Shown here one piece after another: positions 18,412 through 32,200 of a stretch of 48,706 nucleotides of DNA. The notes under the pieces are model-generated. The model had not been told where the DNA came from. It saw nothing but the letters and a program-made list of their open reading frames with translations, and did no database searches. Position 1 is the first letter of the stretch. Every line of letters begins with the position of its first letter. Source of the stretch: Acanthaster planci (taxonomy: Eukaryota > Echinodermata > Asteroidea > Valvatida > Acanthasteridae); contig NW_019091796.1 of assembly GCF_001949145.1 (NCBI RefSeq), forward strand, positions 1 to 48,706, given 5' to 3'. Position numbers and translations under genes: made by a program.

Positions 18412-20147
18412 CAGCAGAGGAAAGTGAGTCCAGAAAAAGTTACAAAAATGCATGATTTGTTTGTGTACAAACCAATGTGACATTGAGGCTCGAAATAAGA
18501 TGTCATCACAGTTTTGCTCATGAATATGGAAAATGTATACTTATTAGCATAAAAACCGAAACAGCAGTAAAATACCCTTTGAAATAGTGAAACAAAAGTT
18601 GAAAATAAAGTTAACTGAGACAAAAAGGTGCATTTTGGAGGTTTGTATTTAAAAAAAAATTGATTGCAGCTATCCCTTTAACACCAGTGATAAAGAACAC
18701 ACAATACATGCATATTCTGAATTGCCAAGGGTAGAGCAGATCCATAAAATATATCTTTGCATGGTGCAACTGCAAACCTTTTACTTGATTATTAACTCTT
18801 GAAACTCTTGCTGAAGTTCTATATACTTCATACACACAGTAACAAGCACTGCTAATCATATACAGTTGATGACCCAGGTAAAAATAGACAGCGTAACAGT
18901 AGTACTACACATCTAACTGTGAGTTACCCAAAGTGATGCATAAAACCTTTCCAGATTGGTTTGAACCCAAACTACAATTTTTCCCAAACGATTAACTGAA
19001 GGAACACAAAATGATTACTTTTAGCAACTTGTACCTTAATAGTTCAGTTAAAAAGAATTTGGCAATAAGCTTCTAAAATAATATGATTTGTAAAGTACCG
19101 AGGTTAAATCGCTTGAAAAATCATATTCACAAACTTGACACAGTGCATTATATTTGTGGCAAGAATACCTTCACTGCTTTGTTTTTAAAGTAATTTGTAA
19201 ACTCCACAGGTTTCCCCCAAACATGAATCAACTTACATCATGCGCGCATGCAGCTTGGTGGTAGCATATGAGGGGAAGCATGCATGTTGCACTGGTTCTT
19301 GCTGCTAAAAATAGCAAGAACGACACGGACTGACCAGGCCCCAGTGACCCCACCAACTACAGAATGCATTCCTCACTTGGACAAACTGAAAACATGAAAT
19401 TATAAAAAAACTTCAGAAATATTTCTGTGACTTAGATTCCTCTCCAGAAAAAAAGTGAATTTAAAAACCGCAAATTTGAATGGCCCCTGTACTGTTGTGT
19501 TCCTCTAAAGTTACACTGGTCCTACACTGATGTCATTGCATAACTGTTTCGTTGGATTACTAGGTTCAGACTTTGCTGAGAATTTCCATTTATGTTTGAC
19601 TTAATACAGTAGCTCTAGACAAGGAAAAAGTTTAAACATTGTACACAAAAACTTCTACAGGGTGTAGGAGGAAGGTTTCATTGGCACAAGTTTGGTAATT
19701 GTGGCTAGTTTTGAAGGGAAAGGAGAGGAGACAAGAGTATGGGAGGGCTATCATGAAAACTTGCAGGAACTCCATAGCTACACCAGGACATTCAGTAATA
19801 TATGTAAGTGTACATATGTAAGTGTACATATGCTTTCCCATTTTACATGATTCCTTTCCCTTTGCCAAAATGCTCCAGATCTTTCTAGGGTGCTTCTTTC
19901 AGACCTGGGCAATCTGCTGGTCATACGAGTGCTTGAATTTACTAGACTGCTCAGCAAAAGTGACACAGGCAGAATTTTCTTCACATACATTTACTCTATG
20001 TAAGCAGTGAAGTGAAATGGTAAAATAAACTGAAAGGCAGAATACCTGTTCTTTTTTTCTTAAACAGACATTTACAATAGTTATAGCCGTTGCAGCTACT
20101 TTCAGCATAACATAAAATAAAAATGATACACTTTCCCATTCCTTGCT
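18412..20147. other. Intergenic or OTC 3' UTR, no recognised coding
   Basis: No recognisable exon. It directly follows the OTC stop codon on the minus strand, so its upper part is presumably 3' UTR. I found no unambiguous minus-strand AATAAA close to the stop. A short direct duplication of TATGTAAGTGTACA lies at about 19800-19830. Confidence 0.35.
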
Positions 20148-20207
20148 CTAGAAGATTGGCTTCGGTGTCTTGTGGACGTGATCTCTCAAAACTGAGAGCA
20201 GAACTGC
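20148..20207 (-). CDS. OTC: OTC last coding exon (equivalent to human exon 10)
   Basis: 60 nt including TAG (20148-20150), acceptor GTTTAATTTGCAG. It encodes [19 protein letters not shown], matching the family C-terminus in position, phase, length and the terminal KPxF. It is missed by ORF-length criteria. Confidence 0.93.
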   Translation of the reverse strand, partial: AVLLSVLRDHVHKTPKPIF

Positions 20208-23200
20208 CTGCAAATTAAACAACAACATGTCACTGTGCAAAAGTTTGCAATGGAAAAAGTTGTTGCCTTTAGTTGCAACTTGTACTTAGTAGTAGCCTTG
20301 GAATAGTTTACTAGCATACCTGCCAACTTGGAAGTACAAAAATTCAGAATGACCCCAAATTAACAGAAGTAGTAACTATTTTCCATGAACCTGGCGCGAA
20401 GTCCTATACGGTCAGGGTAGCCGGCCCTGGAAGCTCTGGATTTTTAGATGCTCTCTTGTGCAATCTCAGCAGCAGTTTGCACAAGATTTATGACCAGTTA
20501 GTGGGCATAAATGTCGTGAACAATATTGCTAATATCAGAAATAATTTTGCTGGAATCAAGAGTACTGACTAACAGTAACAGCATATTATGTTTCATTTTG
20601 AGAATAATGTAGTATGCAAATACATGTACTATGCATCAAAAGACAAATTTCCCAACTTTTAAGTTAATATTCGAAATTAGGCAGCATTTCAAAACTTATG
20701 TTACATGTTGGTTTTTAAGCTTCATAACCAAGCATTACCATTATGAAAGACATGATGTTCATGGCCTCTGAGCTCTATTTTATGACTCTTTCAGGATTCT
20801 CCTGGTCAAAAGTTTGATTTTCCAGGACTTGATTCAGGTTGGACACGAAATACAATGTATCGTAATCAATACAATACAAGATTGTGAAGTTAATACAGCA
20901 TAAAGAATTCAAGCAGGGCAGAGATGAAGATGTGACAAGTCTTCTGACAGCCACGGATCCGGCCCGTACAACGAGGTAGGCCTAGCCTACACACAGCTAC
21001 AGTACATGTAGCTGGTGATCATGAAAAAAATTAACTACCCCTAGTCCATTCAATGTTAAGGCGAAAGGTTCGACACAGTCACAGTTTTAGTTTTACTTTT
21101 ACACTGCGCTTTATTGGTTTATAATGACTGGAAATAATATCAAATATACATGTAGTACATAAATTTAATAGAGTGATTTCATCATTATATCTACAACAGA
21201 CAGTTCATCATGGAGCAACAAAAAACGAACGTAAAGTTTGACAATGAGAAAGCTTAGCAATGATATCCATGGTGGCCTGCTCATGCAAAACAGAATCACA
21301 TTGTGGGCACCATCCAAACTTGATTTCGTTCATAGCGCAGCATGCAGCGCAGGTGCTTTCGAGTGGGTAGACCAGACATGGTGAATAAAGTTCTGTTCAA
21401 CTGTATTGCTCCATGCAATAGCGATGATGAACCAATTGATCATGGTAAATTTTGGTTTATTAGATCATTTTTTGATTTCAATGTACATTTTGAACAACTA
21501 CAGCATCATCACGTCAAGTCATTTTTCGTATATAACACCTCTCTTTTAAGTTATCTGCAAAGTTTCACCCTGATAGAACATGTACTTCAGGAGATATTGG
21601 GCTTTAAACAGTGCTCCTTTAATGGGTAAATATAATAAGGTAAATATACCTCTAAAACCCTCCTTTTCAAGATATCTGCAAGATTTGAACCCGATCAGAC
21701 GTGTACTTCAGGAGATACGGGGACTTAAAGAGTGCACCTATATTGTCATGTTACTTGTCTCCTAACAAAGTCATGATCACGTGAGGTCAAATTCCTCTAA
21801 AGTACTCCCTTTTCAAGATATCTGCAAGATTTGAACCAAATTGATATACACTTCAGGAGATATAGTACTTTAAATGAGGTACACTTTAATGTCACATGAC
21901 TTGTCTGCTGATGGTATTGTCATCACCTGAGGTCAATTTCCGTTTGTAAACCTTCCCTTCCTAACTGCCTGCAAGGTTTCAACCCAATAAGACATGTACA
22001 ATACAATATACAATATAAAACATTATACTCATCCTGGAAAAGGCACAGATTAGATATCTTAAACATTTGTCCCTTTTGGCATTCCATACAATGCGATCTG
22101 ATCTCGGCAGCATGTGGTCGGCATTTTGCCAAGTTCCGAGTATAATGCTCTATGAACTGTGCGCCGTCTATGTTGCAGGCAGATATTGGGTGGCCACACA
22201 CAGTAGCATATGCACAGCATGCTAATGGGATTTTTGAGTTTGCAATTTATATTTTAGGGGAATTTTTGTCGGCGGCGCTTAAGGGGTTTGAAAAAGTACA
22301 CCAGTTATGCACTTCATGCAGCTGACTCCAATGTTCCAGCTGTGATCTCATACGCAATTCATGCTTATATCACTTACGGTTGATTTTTTTTCCGAATTTT
22401 GAAGAATAAAAGAAGTTCTTATTGTAACTTCAGGTCTGATAATGTCCCAAACTTCACACACGTATTGACTGGATAAAGATAGTCATCTACTCGGTATATC
22501 AATTTTCAGGTGATACGGAAAAACTTCACCACAGACATCCATTCAAAATTCATTTTTCGTAATTTTTAACCTGTCGCTAGAGGGCGCTCAACAATTAGGT
22601 GACGTCATCAGTAGATAATTTGAAAAATACTATACCCCAGCAGACTAACATCATTGAAAACAACTCCATACCTATTACCACTTTTAAACAAGACCACTTC
22701 CGGTTTCGACCGGAAGGAAGGGTCACACGATTTGAACCAAACGAGATGAATTGAAGACCACATTTTATCATGACACTTGCTGCAAACAGAATGTTGCGGG
22801 AGGCCAGGGTCGACTTTATATGGATTTTTATAAATTTAATGGAATATTTAAATATTCAAAATTTAATAATAAATTACTTGATGACGTCATCATTACGTAA
22901 TTATCTACGTATTAACTTTGCTTTATGGTTAGTGCTTTGTGTAATTTTGATGACGATCAAACATTGCTAAGTTACCAAAATAGTGCCTCGAAAAAGTGTA
23001 CAAACTCAATGGGTCGAAATAAATTACTTGATGAAGTCATCATGACATCGTGTTTCTAGGACCATCTACGCATAAAGGTTCTTCATTGGTATAATTTGAT
23101 GAAAATCCAAAGTTGCAAAAGCACTAAAGTCACGGCGACAAAAAACGTGTACAAAACAAATGGATTTTTGCGTAGAAGAACAAGAGGAAGAAGCAAAAAA

Positions 23201-26200
23201 AAAAAAACCGGAACAAAAAGAATATCTTTTTCCATTTTATCAATGGTGTAACCCACCTTTAACCAATACCTGCCGGGGACTCCGGAATCGGAGACCTATG
23301 GTTTATATGCGTGGCCGTGGTCTCTGAACTCGGACAAAGGAAACAGGGCCCTGTAACAAAAGACCGTACTCCGAACAAAAGACCAGGCTGCTGGGCATTA
23401 CTGACATTTTTCACTCTCAAAAGTGGTGATTATCCAGCCTTGTTTTGAAACCGTACACCGGGGTTTGGGGCATTGAGAGCCAGCTGATTACCACCGGGGA
23501 CAAAAGCGCTCCACCACCACAGGGATGAGCCACACAGTACCACTTCACGCTAATCTGGCCCCTATTGAAAAGAGGTCAGCAGTTCACTGAGCCAGGTTCG
23601 TGAACAAAAGACAGTTATACAACATCGCACAATCTGGGCTCTGTTTACAAGGCTGCTGGCTTGGCTGAAATACTCAGGCGTCAATGAAGGCCACCTGTCA
23701 ACTTAGAGTAGTGCCTAAAGATTGCTTTGTGTGGCTATAAACGACCGTTAAATGAAATGATGAATTTTTGAAAGATTTTGAAAACCGAAAAATGATAGTC
23801 ATGCCAGCCCAGCATCATCAACATTGAAAAATGCCCCGGCATGAAGTGGTTGAAACTATGTACACGTATGTTCTGTTTCTTACCATAACGGTCCACTTCC
23901 TGTTCTCAGCCTCTGGCCATATAAGTGAGTTTTTGCTATAGAAGACTTCATCATCAACTTCTTCTGGTTTTCTAGGTAGGCAATGAAGGAAGGTCCAGTC
24001 CTTATCCATTACATCAGTCATCTGGGGAAAAAAGAGCAATCAACTCATGGGTCACTACTCAACATCTCTCAAATAAGTCCTCTACGATCAAATTCCATTC
24101 ATATACATTAATCTAATACTGAAGCTAATATTAAAGACAATTCATCTGAGACATGGTGTGTGTACCTTTTTCGTGACTTGATAACCATTAAATGCTTTGA
24201 GTCGCTCAGCCTTTTCTTCTTCCTGACCCATACTTATCCATGTATCAGTGACAACAATGTTGGCATTATGGCAAGCTTCCATGGGGTCATTGGTCACGAA
24301 GATGCTGGTGTCAGCCTTGAAAAAAAAAATGCCTGAAATTTTTAAAGCATTGAAGTTGCAGTGAAATACTCATCCATGCAAATGTCCCCTTGCAATATCG
24401 TATATCTTCATGCACAGCTTCATGTATGTATTATTACTAAAGCAACAGCTTATGTACAAAGTTTACCACAATTCAAATTTAAAATAATAAACATAAGATA
24501 GATATGTTATTAATGAGCTGTTGTATTTCTATACAAAATTTCATGTCAATCAGGCAATTGATCTTCAATATCTTAGCGGTAGGGCCAAAAATACTTATGG
24601 CCCAATCTGAATAGGGTTTAAAAGGGCTGACTAAATAATGCCAGTCTTGGAACATGAATGCCCCCCATGCCAGTGCTTAACTTACTTTATTTCTTGTGGT
24701 TTTGATAAGCCTGCTGGTCTGTGCTGTGTTTTTTGTTGTGTTTATATGTAATATGTATATGTACTGGATGTCTTACAAGTATTTGTATATCCCATTAATG
24801 CTCAGGCTAAAAAGCTTTGCTTCCTAATGGGCACCCCTCCAGTATCTATAAATGACATTGCTAACAACATGTCTATGCATATGTACATGTAATTTGAAAT
24901 GCGGATACTGTAGAAATAAATACAATGTAAAAAGCGGGTTCCCCCTTAAAACATTGATGGTTAATTGGGGGGGGGGGCATTTATGTTCCAAGACTGGCAT
25001 TATTTAGTCAGCCCTTTTAAACCCTATTCCGATTGGGCCATAAGTATTTTTGGCCCTACCCCTAAGATGAAGTACTATACATTTCATCAGAAAGGGTAAA
25101 ACTGTTGTTTAAATTGACCTTTCAAGTTACAACTGAACCTGAAACCTTCAATATTATTTTCATATCCATGGACACAGATCCAGGGGGGGGGTGGGAGAAT
25201 ATATCCCCCCATGGGGGGGGCACCAATGAAAGAATCCCACCTACTTTTCCAGTCACTGACCTAGCTTTGCCCTGCACTCACCAGGTGGTCCTCGGGCCCC
25301 AACTGACTGAAGTGGGCCTTTGGACCTTATTCCATGTCACATTCCACAAAAGGATTACCTTTCAAAAATCACTGCCTCCACATATGACAAGAAATTTCAT
25401 CCAATGTTTACATGCGTCACTGTTTGCCTTAACCACTCTAAATGTAAAAGACAATTAGTTTAATATGAAAACAATTCAATAGTATTTCTTCCTCTTTGTT
25501 ATGATGTCACAGTCAAAATTCCAATGGTTCGAGCTGAAGATATTGATCTGTCTTCGAATTTTCTTCCTTTAATAACAGGAAAATGAAAATGGCAATCAAA
25601 TGTACATGTAGCACGGTTGGGTGCAGTGCTCAGCAGAAATATGACAGATGCCTTTCCTTTCATCAGTAAAATTGATCACATATAGGATGTAGGATCATTT
25701 CAAACTTTTCTACACCCAAATGAGACAGCAGTTGATGGAATAACAACCCTAGTGTCCAACAAAAAAGTGGTCAATCTACAAGGTTCTTCTAATAAGCAGT
25801 ATAATGCCATCCAACAGAACAAACTACATGTAACTTTCTCAGTTTTGAAGGAGATGCTGCAGAGAATGCTGACTCTAATTGTTGTTGGGGTTGACCGGCT
25901 GACAGCTCAATTAGGCATGAAGCTCCATGTCAACCTGACGAAGATGTTCTTATGGCCCTGCAGGCATTTGCAGGACAATTAGAGACAATTTAGTGTTCTA
26001 TATATGGTTACATCAATCACACACTACAAAAGGATATGTCTTGTTCCCAGAGCTTGTTAGTTCTGACAAGTAATGAAAAACACGAATTGCCTGCCAGCAA
26101 ATGGATGTCTTGGAAAGGTCAAAGTAGCCTTATTGTATAAAAAAGATTTTTCAAGGTCATGGGGCCAACTGAAAGAACTTGTAGGTCACATGGTTTTCCG

Positions 26201-29200
26201 ATGCTCATCTCTGGAAAACTCCTTCGGTGCAGGGGGCAAGAGAAGGCTTTCGAACAGCCCAGATTGCAAGGGATATTTAGTGGGTTTTCTATAAGTGGTC
26301 AGTTTATTTAAGTCTCACACTTCCAACCAATTCTTACCCAGGATCTAGGCAGGCCATGATCATTTCACACACTCTCTTCCCCTTCCTGCTATCTTACTGA
26401 TTGTTGCCTGGGGCTATAGAGTATCTTCGACCCCTACTTGCAGGGTACATGGTGTAAATGCAAAGGGCACTTCCTCACTGGCTCTGGTGAGGCCCCTATG
26501 TTACAGGGTGCAGGTCCGCCAGGGACAGTGGGTATAAGCTCCACTAGGGGGCACACCTAGGTTATTGCATTGGTACAGGCCTGACCAGAGAGGGTACAGG
26601 CAGGCGCAGACATGTCCAGACAGGGCAACAAGTGTTGCCCTCCTTTCAGGCTGGGTCAGTTAGGCTTATATTCCAGTTGCTATTTGATGCCACTGGTTGC
26701 ACTTTCAAAATGCCTCTTTTCCTCCATCTGAGAGTTTGTGGTACAGTCAGCCATATATTCTTGTGGTTTGCTAAAGTCACCTTGGTCGACGTGTTCCTTT
26801 GGGCACATCACTGCCTGGCATGCAGTACACTCCCACAAAGGCCTTCACCTGGACGAACTTGCAATTTTCCCAGCTCGTTTCTTTTTGTTCATTATGCTGC
26901 CGTGCAGGGAAGTCCTCAATTTCCCACTTCAAGGGGTCTAATGCTGTCCCACACATCCCCTTGTACATTACACTCTTGGCTATTAAACTTAGCAGGGACC
27001 CATTTCTTGTCTCCATTCCACAGAGGGCCACCTCATCTGCATTGGTGGCTCAACAGAGAACTTTGTCCTGTCAACCCATGCCCTTGTCAAGCACTAACAA
27101 GCATTCTGTTAAGCAGATGCAGTTTTCCACCTGGGGTCATCTTCCCTAGACGCCCTCTGTATTTTTTTCTGTACCTTGAAGGGAAATGGGGAGGGTACAA
27201 ATGGGGGTGGGGATGCTCTGGGGAAATCAAAGGGTTTAGCAAGTCACACAGATGAATTTATTAGAATCTTCATCACCTGATTTGTAATTCAAGTTAATCA
27301 ACTAAGTTCATGATTACTCTGTTGCATTATGACCTTTAATCCTCAAGTTTTGACAATGTGCACTTTTGTATATATTTATATCCCTTGCAGTTTTGTGCTT
27401 AAGAAAAAAATCTAATCCTGTATAACCTTTTAACCTTGTCTTAAATTGTTTCTGTGCAATTTCATACAATACATGCATTTCATATAATTTATGTTTGGCT
27501 CATGTTCGCCGTGGTTTGGTTTAGCGTATCTTGCTAAATCAGTTGTGCTTTTCAACACTAAAGGTTATTGATGTTCCAGTTACCAAATTCTTGCCTTGAG
27601 GCCCCAATCATGTTTGTTTATTCTACTTCCATAACTACAAGTCACTCATCTCAAGACTAACTCGGCTCACGACTACAAGTCATTGAGGCTGGCCGCTGCC
27701 CTCTCCTCGGAATCCAGCAATGAACTGATCACACCAACCCATATCTTTTCTTTTTAAACCCAAAGGGAAAATTCTAGCACTGCCATGCCTTATTCCAAAG
27801 AACTCAGAATGTTTTGGGTACTACCCTTCATAAATATTCATTATTAAAATCAATCCATACGTGGCTACATCTACCAATAACAACTCAACTGGCACTCAGC
27901 CCATCATTCTGGTAAGGTTGACTGATTTCAGGAATGTTTGGGTGTGGCGGCTCAGGAAAATAATATCTTGTTTCACCACTAAATACCATGTTTATCTTTT
28001 CAATACCTGGGGCCAAGATTATACGGTATTATTAATTTAACCACTTCCTGCCGGGGACTCCGGAATCGGAGACGTATGGTTTATAAGCATAGCCTGGGTC
28101 TCCGAACTCGGACAAAGGAAACAGGGCCCTGTAACAAAAGACCGTACTCCGAAAACAAAAGAGCAGGCTGCTGGGCATTATCAACATTTTTCACTCTCAA
28201 AAGTGGTGATAATCCAGCCTTGTTTTGAAACCGTATACCAGGGTTTGGGGCATTGAGAGCGAGCGGATTACCACCAGGGACAAAAGCGCTCCACCACCAC
28301 AGTGATGAGCCACACAGCACCGCTGCATGCTAATCTGGCCCCTATTGAAAAGAGGTCAGCAGTGTACTAAGCCAGGTTCGTGAACAAAAGACAGTTATAC
28401 AACACCGCACAATCTGGGCTCTGTTTACAAGGCTGCTGGCTTGGCTGAAATACTTGGGCGTCAATGAAGGTCACCTGTCAACGTAGAGTAGTGCCTAAAG
28501 ATTACTTGGTTCGGCTATAAAAGACCGTTAAATGAAATTAGCAGACAGGTAGTACTAGTATGTTACTTGCCTCTTCGACCCCGGTGTTGTGATTTGCTAA
28601 ATGCATGAGCGTGTCAAGCTGTAGTATGTGTCTGTGTCCTTGCTCTATGGTGTGAGTACAGTGCAACCAAAGTTATAACATCTCATTGGATTAGTATGTG
28701 ATGAAAGGTAGGTCTACGTGTATGTAGCTGCTTGAAAAGACCTCCACCAAAGAAGGACCAGTTTTTTCTTTTGCGGGTTGGTAAAGTAAATTCATTTATG
28801 TGCAATGTGCATGGAACACATCACATGAGAAAAATAGTCTTCCTTTAGATGCATGTATGATATAGAAGAATTCAATATGGCTGCCATTTGCCATGTTTAG
28901 TTGTCTCATACATGTTTTTTTACAGATCATTTAAAAAACTCTTGCATGAAAATATGCTGCCTTTCTTACCTTAAAACTATTTATGCAATAGCTGAAAGCA
29001 TTTAAATATATAATGAAAAAAAAATACAATTTTTAACTAAAATTGGCAAAAAAAATCGTAAAATACTATCAAACCTGTATTTCTTTTCTTTTTTTTGAAA
29101 ATTTTATCTAGCATGGCAATTGTGACTGGGGTACCATGTGCCCCCTCAGTCCGTAGGAGACCAAATGATTAAGACCTCTTTAAAAACTTTGCTAATTAAG

Positions 29201-32200
29201 CTAGCCTACGCATTAAAACAAAAAGCTATTGAATATATTACCTGCCGGTACCACTTACACACAATGTACATGTATATGTTAATTGATTCTGCAATCAAGA
29301 GGTTTGTTTATTCACTGGCTGAATGAAAGTAACCACTGGCCATTAAAACAGTTCAGACCTGCTAGATAATATTAGTGCACTTCACCCAAATGACAACTGA
29401 AGAACTTTGTAATTGTAAAAAAGAAACAAAAACCTTCCAAGAAATAGCAAAGGGCATAATGATGTTATTTATACAAAAGTGAAGACATAGAGCCATATGT
29501 GTCTCTTAAAATCTTGAGTATCAGGCACACTTATGTATTAAGAAGCAGCTTACTTGGAAAAAGCAAAAATATTTTGATATATAAATGGCAATCCAATGCT
29601 TAGGAGTATGAAGAACTGCCTTCCTATTTTTATTTTGTAATGTTTATAAATAAAATAGATCAACTTGCAGCAAATTCAATGTTTAACTTTTGGGACAAAT
29701 ACACGTATGTAATTTTCTGGCTTAGAGTGGTGTTAAGGTAGACTATCAACTCAACTCATTCCCTACTGATTGAATTAACGACGACATTTTGAAAAAGGGA
29801 TCTAGTGATTACTAAAGCCCATCATCTTACCCCTTTGGCAAACCTGACAGCATCCTCCATGACTTCTGGAAAGATTTCATAGCCCTGTTGAACAAAAGTC
29901 ATATCAAACACATGATAAACGTGTAACTTAAGAAGTCGTACTGTGTGAAAAAACCATGTGAATAACCTCTATTACAGAGCAAGAGAGATTTGCAGAACAA
30001 CCCTTCTGGTGGAAACGGATTACAACACACTCTCTTGTCTGTAAAATCAAATGTGCTGTTCCTTGAATCCTACTATCTATTAAAACCGACAATGCATCTT
30101 TCTAATAAAGTTAGTTTTCAAATTCAAAGGTAGTCTTATAGTCCCAAGATTTTTGCATTCCTCGTATTAGCCGAAATGGATTAATTCAAGCTACAGATAG
30201 CACTTCATATATTTAGGTCTTGGTTATTTTGTTCAGCAGTGCTTATGTTTTTCATTGTTTTCTCCTTTGAATTTCTGAGGGAGCCAATCAACAGCATCGT
30301 TTGAGCCTTAATGACTGGATCATTCATATCAGTTTATGACGTCACTCAACTGAGAAGTGAAACAAAAATGGTGTCCTGATCTCTAAGTCCAAAAATTTAG
30401 GTTTAGGTGGTTGTACATTGCCTTTAAGACGTACCAATAGATTGATTTTGTAACAACTACCCATATTCAGCTATTTGTTGAGCATTCCTCCTGCATATTT
30501 CCAGCATGGGGGAGAATTGGGCCAAACTCAGAGTGCTAAAGTGAACAGAGACATCAAACATCATGACCACACTGCATGTAACATGGCAAAAATGTTGAAA
30601 ATGGCTCAAATTTCTTGATTATCTGGGCAAATTCTTGGCTGCTTCCCCAGACTACAGAAGGATATTTTGGGAGCGCTTAGCTCTGAGTGTCCAAAAAACT
30701 ACGTTCAACAAGATGTTGGCTGATGTTTCGATTTGAAAATGTCGTTCGTGAAAGTGAAGCATGAACGTCACTCATAACTTCTGCTAACCATCAATCACCT
30801 GCTGTGAATAATGCATACCCTACCATGATTAACAGTGTGATGCTGTCCAAGATCAAACAATATCCAAGACCACTGTCATCCATAAAGTATGTACGCATAA
30901 AATGCTGACTTTTCAGACCTCCCTTCCCCTGTAGCATTGAGTATGCAGTTGCTCCAACCCCCTCCCCCATACGCTATATACATTCCACATATCTTGTCAC
31001 TTCAGGATACCTTGCTTAAGCATCATTGAATGTCACAGTACATTGTACATCTACCGGTACAGTACATGTAGTACTGTTATTCGCACGTCGCTTTAAAATT
31101 TTGAAATAAATGACAAAAGTATATATAATAACAGGTTTTTACATCAGAATTTCTTTATTAACAGAAGTGGAAAATATTTACTCGACACCTTGAAAAAAGA
31201 TGTTGTTGAACAAAAAAATCTAGAGCTCTGTGCATTTGTCTCAGGGACAAAACAGAGTGCTTTTCAAACAATAAACTGTCAAAGACACTCAAGTTAATAA
31301 ACTTAAAAAGAAGTCTTCCCTGTTCACGTGCTGCAAGGTTTCAACCCTGTCGAATATGTACTTCAGGAGAGTCTGGCTTTAAGTGATGCACATCTAATGT
31401 CACGCGACTAGTTTGCTGATTACTTGATATCTAGATATCTGCAAGGTTTCAATCTAATTGGGATATAGCACTTCAAGAGATGCACCTTTAGTGTCAAGTC
31501 ACTAGTCATCTGACGTCATTATAACATCATGTACATTTTTGTCTGTAACACTACATGTAAGTGATACACCTTTAATGTCACATGACTAGCCACATGATGA
31601 CGTAATCACAACATCATTAATTTGCCAGGATCTGTTCTTGAGTATCTGTTTTGGTATAACTTTGATCCGGATAAAAAGGTCGCCAGCAGAAGAAACTACA
31701 CGTTCAAATCTGTGTACAAAGTCTACAGGAAAAAATAAAGATTCAAAATTCCAAATGACGTCATCATGATGCCATTTTTTTGATAGAGTCTTTACCTGAG
31801 TGTCTGTGCTTGGTATAATTTTAATACGGACTGAAGACAGCTAAGGAAAGTCATGGGCAAATTAAAGATTCAAAATTATATTGAAAATCACATGATGACA
31901 TGAATATGACATCCCTAGTTTTGAAAAACTGGGTATACGTTTGATGATGATTGAAGATTGCAAAAAAGACTAAAATAGAGCCTTGAAAACGTGTAAAAAA
32001 TCAATGGGCTAAAAACCTTATGCAGATAATGCTTAAATCTGTTACGATTGATTTTATACCGAATTTTCAAGACAAAAAGGAATATATCATAACTTCCGTT
32101 CTGATGACATCATCGGCCCCAAATTTCACACGTTAAGTAGGTAAACATCATCTTCTACATCAATTTTCAGTCGATTTGGACAAACTTCGCCACAGATGTC

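Noticed and set aside
25180-25220. G-run / C-run cluster as a regulatory quadruplex
   Set aside because: Possible structure, but it is intronic low-complexity sequence with no supporting context.
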